Below, one piece after another: positions 5,981-8,993 of a stretch of 8,993 nt of DNA. Within the stretch, counting starts at the first letter, position 1; each line of letters starts with the position of its first letter. The DNA comes from Bacteroidota bacterium (GTDB taxonomy: Bacteria; Bacteroidota; Bacteroidia; Bacteroidales; JADFUO01). The stretch is taken from contig JAUWKH010000054.1 in NCBI GenBank assembly GCA_030614305.1, forward strand, positions 1 through 8,993. The letters are read 5' to 3'. Position numbers and translations under genes: made by a program. The notes under the pieces were generated by a model. That model searched no databases and was not told the origin of the DNA. It worked only from the letters and a program-made list of their open reading frames with translations.

Positions 5981-6053
5981 TTGCCCGACCAGGGTTCGAA
6001 CCTGGACTCTTCTGATCCAGAGTCAGACGTGTTGCCAGTTACACCATCGGGCA
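5981..6053 (-). tRNA. tRNA-Gln (anticodon CTG)
   Basis: Read on the minus strand, the acceptor TGCCCGA (+ strand 6047-6053) pairs with TCGGGCA (+ strand 5982-5988), with the discriminator at 5981. The anticodon stem TCTGA/TCAGA encloses loop CTCTGGA, giving anticodon CTG (+ strand 6018-6020), which reads CAG codons. The T arm is CCAGG TTCGAAC CTGG-type with a normal TTCGA loop. The 5' U with a weak first pair is typical of bacterial tRNA-Gln. CCA is not encoded. A promoter and terminator flank it closely. Confidence 0.92.
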
Positions 6054-6063
6054 ATTATTGCTG

Positions 6064-6097
6064 CAAATTTATAAAATTATTGTTAAACCAAACTCAA
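6064..6097 (-). promoter_or_regulatory. Promoter of tRNA-Gln
   Basis: On the minus strand, TAAATTTG (complement of 6064-6071) is a perfect -7 element about ten bases before the mature tRNA. TTTG (complement of 6089-6092, spacer 17) or TTG (complement of 6095-6097, spacer 23) can serve as the -33 element. Confidence 0.65.
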
Positions 6098-6346
6098 CAA
6101 TAAAAAAATTCCCGAACTTTCTCCTTTCAACCATCTAATACATAATCAGACATCGTGTTTTGAAACAGAATATTATTATTTATACTAAACGCATTATATT
6201 TTGCAAAAACTCAAGACAGAATCTTATTACAAATCTGATTGTTACGTGAGTTAAATTTCGCAGATAAGAATAAAATCAGTATAACAAATGTTGAAAACTC
6301 ATTTATTTTTTTCTATTATAAAAAAAATCTTATCAATTAACTTTAT
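6098..6346. other. Intergenic stretch between divergent promoters
   Basis: About 250 AT-rich bases separate the leftward tRNA-Gln promoter from the rightward promoter of the secreted-protein operon. I see no gene, strong repeat or RNA structure in it. A 26-codon open frame at 6288-6368 is AT-rich, overlaps the promoter and is not supported. Confidence 0.5.
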
Positions 6347-6354
6347 TATCTTTG
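6347..6354 (+). promoter_or_regulatory. -7 element of the PKD/PorP/deacetylase operon
   Basis: TATCTTTG is the same -7 octamer as that of tRNA-Cys. No TTG lies at the usual -33 distance. It predicts transcription starting near 6361 and so favours the ATG at 6381 over the TTG at 6369 as the start of the next gene. Confidence 0.5.
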
Positions 6355-6380
6355 TCTATATTTATTAATTGAATTTTAAA

Positions 6381-7448
6381 ATGTTTACCCAACAACCAAT
6401 AACATTATCAATCCGAAAAATAAACATAATATTTTCAATTATTTTATTTCACTTTTTTTCAATTACTGCTGTTGCTCAATATGTAGATTTCACTTATACT
6501 GAAACATGTTTTGGCGATAGTACATTGTTAATAAGTATTTCGAGCAGCAGCGACAGTATTATTAGCACGGATTGGGATTTAGTTGGTAACGGTATTTTTA
6601 ATGATGCCTCAGGAGATACTGTAAAGCATTTATTTCCTGCAATAGGAATACATAATGTAGGTTTAAGAATAATTACTGAAACGGGAAGTTCAAAAGCAAT
6701 TTACAAACAGGTTGAAGTAGGCTCGTTTCCCTTTGCTGATTTTACCGCTAAAAATGCCTGTTTTGGAGATAATACAAGCTTTATAAATGAATCATTCATT
6801 GAAATTGGCAGCATTGAAAATTATATCTGGGATTTTGGTGACGGAACACAACAATCTTATCTTGAAAATCCAGGTCATTTCTATAATTCTACAGGCACAT
6901 TCATTGTAAGTCTTAAGGTAATATCAGATTTCGGTTGTTCCGACAGTATTTCTAAAAGTATTCAGGTTTATCCTATCCCGGAAATCACGCTTGAAATAAT
7001 TGGTGACACAGCAATATATGAAGGGAAAAGTGTAACATTCAAATTAACAGGAAGCTATGATAATGTTTTATGGTCGACCGGAGAAACAGCATATTCAATA
7101 ACTGTTTATCAAGCAGGTTATTATACTGTTGAGGTTTTTAAAAACGGTTGTTCAAATACAAAAACAGTAGAAGTTCTTATTAAAAAACGTACCGGCTATA
7201 TGAATTTAATAACTCCCAATGGAGATGGTTTTAACGATTATTGGAAAATTTATAACCTTACCGATATTGGACCTTGCAGCGTTTATATTTATAACAGATG
7301 GGGAAACGAGGTGTTTTCAAGTTCAAGTTATCAGAATAACTGGTATGGGACTTATAATGAAAATCCATTGCAGGAAGGAACATATTATTTTATTTATAAA
7401 TGCATGGACGAAGAGACACATAAAGGAACAGTGAATATATTGAGGTAA
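6381..7448 (+). CDS. PKD-domain surface protein with T9SS type B (CHU_C) sorting domain
   Basis: An exported protein of 355 residues, probably attached to or released at the cell surface by the type IX system. Residues about 11-32 form a signal peptide ending AVAQ. The first PKD-like domain runs about 33-115 (DFTYTETCFGDS, then DWDLVGNGIF). A second, canonical PKD domain spans about 117-200, with WDFGDG at 150-155 and the SD.GCSDS end. An Ig-like segment follows at about 202-270, with LWSTGET and NGCSNTKTVEV. Last is the gliding-motility-associated C-terminal domain (275-355), with TPNGDGFND starting at 278, YIYNRWGNEVF, and the YYFIYKC...HKGTVNILR end. Four Cys pairs may form disulfides. An in-frame TTG at 6369 would add four residues; the ATG is preferred because of promoter position. 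It is short for this family, so it may be a carrier or adhesin-like accessory protein; no enzymatic domain is seen. The PorP/SprF-like gene starts 32 bases later. Confidence 0.88.
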   Translation: MFTQQPITLSIRKINIIFSIILFHFFSITAVAQYVDFTYTETCFGDSTLLISISSSSDSIISTDWDLVGNGIFNDASGDTVKHLFPAIGIHNVGLRIITETGSSKAIYKQVEVGSFPFADFTAKNACFGDNTSFINESFIEIGSIENYIWDFGDGTQQSYLENPGHFYNSTGTFIVSLKVISDFGCSDSISKSIQVYPIPEITLEIIGDTAIYEGKSVTFKLTGSYDNVLWSTGETAYSITVYQAGYYTVEVFKNGCSNTKTVEVLIKKRTGYMNLITPNGDGFNDYWKIYNLTDIGPCSVYIYNRWGNEVFSSSSYQNNWYGTYNENPLQEGTYYFIYKCMDEETHKGTVNILR

Positions 7449-7480
7449 TTTGATTAGTGTAATTCAGGAATTAATACATT

Positions 7481-8461
7481 ATGCGATCTAAAATTTTAAT
7501 TATACTTTTTTTTGTAATTTTTATAAGCTTGAGTTACTATATTAATGCACAGCAACTTCCTGTAACAAATCAATATTTAGTAAATAAATACGCATTATCA
7601 CCTGCATATGCAGGATATAACGGCAGATCAGAAGTTTTTATCGGATTCAGGCGGCAATGGGCAGGTATTTCAGGCACTCCAAAAACCAGCTTTGCAAACA
7701 TTACCATGCCTTTATCTGAAAAGGCATGGTTAGGAGGCAATGTAATAAGTGATCAAACGGATATTTTTAAGAATTTTTATGTTTCATTAAGTTATACTTA
7801 TCAGCTTCAAATTTCTACCAATCAATTTATAGGTTTTAGTTTGTGGGGAAGTGCCCGCCAAAACACAATTAACCTGCTTAATATTAACGTTCCCGACCCT
7901 GATGATCCCCTAATCGTAAATAAGCAAAAATTAGTAGGTACGGGATTTAACGCAGGAGCAAGTGCTCTTTATCGTACTAAAAATTTTGACGTTGGTATTG
8001 TTATTCCTTTCCTTTTTCTTAATAAAAATAAATATGGGATAGGTAGTGAAAATAATTTAATGATCATTGAACGGGAATTTTATGTTCATGCTTCATACCG
8101 ATTTATGTTAAACCAAGACTGGCAAATTCAACCGATTTTTGTTTTCAGGTCAACGAAAAACAATATATCATGTTATGATATTTCGTCACTTGTAAAATAC
8201 TTAAATAAATATTGGTTGGGGCTCACATACAGAAATACCTCAATAATGGGATTAAGCGCAGGAGGTGAAATACTTGAAGGTTTGGTTTTAAGCTATACCT
8301 ATGAATTTTCAGTAGGGGGATATACAAATTATTTTTCCGGAACAAATGAAATTTCATTAGGTTATATTTTTAATATTCAACAAAAATCAAAAAGAAACAA
8401 AAGAAGCACTCCTTACCCTTCTTTTATTAACTATGATTACAGATATTTTCAAAAAAAATAA
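7481..8461 (+). CDS. PorP/SprF-family type IX secretion outer-membrane protein
   Basis: A 326-residue predicted outer-membrane beta-barrel protein of the PorP/SprF family. Residues 1-24 are a signal peptide ending INAQ. The family signature follows directly: QQLPVTNQYLVNKYALSPAYAG-type sequence (LSPAYAG at 39-45), then FRRQWAGISGTPKT at 57-69, and LGGNVISDQTDIF. Alternating hydrophobic/polar beta-strands continue to the end. Members of this family work with T9SS substrates bearing type B C-terminal domains, the best-known pair being SprF with SprB in gliding Flavobacterium, and are often encoded beside the substrate. Here the type B protein lies immediately upstream on the same strand (32-base gap), so I infer that the two form a cargo/partner pair. 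The ATG at 7481 gives a standard signal peptide. It is the usual length, with no sign of damage. Confidence 0.93.
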   Translation: MRSKILIILFFVIFISLSYYINAQQLPVTNQYLVNKYALSPAYAGYNGRSEVFIGFRRQWAGISGTPKTSFANITMPLSEKAWLGGNVISDQTDIFKNFYVSLSYTYQLQISTNQFIGFSLWGSARQNTINLLNINVPDPDDPLIVNKQKLVGTGFNAGASALYRTKNFDVGIVIPFLFLNKNKYGIGSENNLMIIEREFYVHASYRFMLNQDWQIQPIFVFRSTKNNISCYDISSLVKYLNKYWLGLTYRNTSIMGLSAGGEILEGLVLSYTYEFSVGGYTNYFSGTNEISLGYIFNIQQKSKRNKRSTPYPSFINYDYRYFQKK

Positions 8462-8491
8462 ATAGAATGTTTATGAAATATGGAATTATTG

Positions 8492-8993
8492 ATGATTAAA
8501 TATTTAAAAATAAAGCCCGCTAAAAGCGGACTGACTAATAGATTTGAATATTTGTTCACCACGCTGAAGCGTGGTGCTAATCTGATATTATTTCTAACAT
8601 TAATATTAACGCTTTGCCCTGCATTGCTTTTATATTCACAGCAAGTTGGTATAGACAGTGTAATTGTTACTTTTGTTAGTCCACCTTCAACTTTTTCAGT
8701 AACAAAGACTCCGTTAAAATATAACAAGGATTTTTCGTTTGGCATGCACCTTGACGACGGTGCAAAAGATATTTATACACATGCATATCCATTTTTAAAC
8801 AGTGGAACAGTTCAGAGTGTTTATTATCCCGGATTAAAATATACTGACGGTTGCGGCAATGATATTTATTTCAAGATGAGTTCTTCAATATTCTCATTTT
8901 CTCAGGGAGGAACGGTTGACTGTCACGACCCGAACGGACCTTATGCAGATGTTAATGTTACCTGGCCTCAGTTAGTTGAAATGTATCAGGATG
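8492..8993 (+). CDS. Exported polysaccharide-deacetylase-like protein (partial)
   Basis: The first 167 codons of a gene that runs off the right edge. A hydrophobic segment at 31-48 (LILFLTLILTLCPALLLYSQ) looks like a signal-peptide core ending in SQQ. After it, FSFGMHLDDGAKDIY at 81-95 resembles the first motif of NodB-type polysaccharide deacetylases, with paired Asp88-Asp89 at the metal/catalytic position, followed by AYPFL as in 'the beginning of a deacetylase TIM barrel'. The metal-binding HXXXH motif would lie beyond the edge, so the activity is inferred, not proven. The N-terminus is unusual: residues 8-29 are encoded by a two-hairpin palindromic repeat, which pushes the hydrophobic core about 23 residues further from the start than normal. 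Starts at 8492 (MIKYLK) and 8480 (MELLMIKYLK) are both in frame; a TGA at 8474 stops anything longer. It lies 30 bases after the PorP-like gene and is probably in the same operon. Confidence 0.65.
   Translation, partial: MIKYLKIKPAKSGLTNRFEYLFTTLKRGANLILFLTLILTLCPALLLYSQQVGIDSVIVTFVSPPSTFSVTKTPLKYNKDFSFGMHLDDGAKDIYTHAYPFLNSGTVQSVYYPGLKYTDGCGNDIYFKMSSSIFSFSQGGTVDCHDPNGPYADVNVTWPQLVEMYQD
8514..8576. repeat. Two-hairpin palindromic repeat inside a coding region
   Basis: The first hairpin is AGCCCGCT (8514-8521) against AGCGGACT (8525-8532), with one mismatch and a three-base loop. The second is CACCACGCT (8557-8565), a GA loop, and its exact complement AGCGTGGTG (8568-8576). The two are 24 bases apart. 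Paired GC-rich hairpins in AT-rich DNA are characteristic of dispersed palindromic (REP-like) elements. It lies within the 5' end of the deacetylase-like gene and is read through in frame without a stop. Confidence 0.75.

Noticed and set aside
6288..6368. 26-codon hydrophobic open frame before the PKD protein
   Set aside because: It is AT-rich, spans the predicted -7 element and transcript start, and ends one base before the TTG at 6369; no support as a gene.
8449..8745. 98-codon minus-strand open frame
   Set aside because: It is antisense to the deacetylase-like gene and the repeat, whose + strand frame has a signal peptide and a recognisable motif.

Overview
The window comes from the chromosome of a low-GC member of the Bacteroidota. 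Three lines of sequence evidence agree on this. Several genes are preceded by the Bacteroidota promoter form (TTG, 17-23 bases, TAnnTTTG) and lack obvious Shine-Dalgarno sites. Two proteins carry type IX secretion (T9SS) C-terminal sorting domains, one type A and one type B. There is also a PorP/SprF-family outer-membrane protein. I cannot place it below the phylum.

Layout: positions 1-233 are an intergenic stretch with a strong inverted repeat and a promoter. Positions 234-4169 are a same-strand run of a secreted M1 zinc aminopeptidase, glutamyl-tRNA synthetase (gltX) and dihydroneopterin aldolase (folB), followed by a 16-bp inverted repeat that begins inside the folB stop codon. A tRNA-Cys(GCA) with its own promoter and terminator sits at 4341-4412.

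From 4413 to 5980, between tRNA-Cys and a convergent tRNA-Gln(CTG), lies an accessory-looking stretch. It holds a degenerate 17-bp tandem repeat running into a perfect 28-bp palindrome, an AACC-rich tract, a broken toxin-antitoxin pair (antitoxin reading frame joined to the tail of a PemK/MazF-like toxin with the toxin core missing), a stand-alone hairpin, and a small membrane protein on the minus strand.

From 6347 to the right edge is a probable three-gene operon: a PKD-domain protein with a type B (CHU_C) sorting domain, a PorP/SprF-like protein, and the start of an exported polysaccharide-deacetylase-like protein that continues beyond the window. The middle protein is probably the outer-membrane partner for export or anchoring of the first. 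The deacetylase has a two-hairpin palindromic repeat lying in frame just before its signal-peptide hydrophobic core.

I found no convincing wholly new system. The most unusual observations are the collapsed toxin-antitoxin locus, the in-frame palindromic repeat in a signal-peptide region, and the composite repeat at about 4536-4680.
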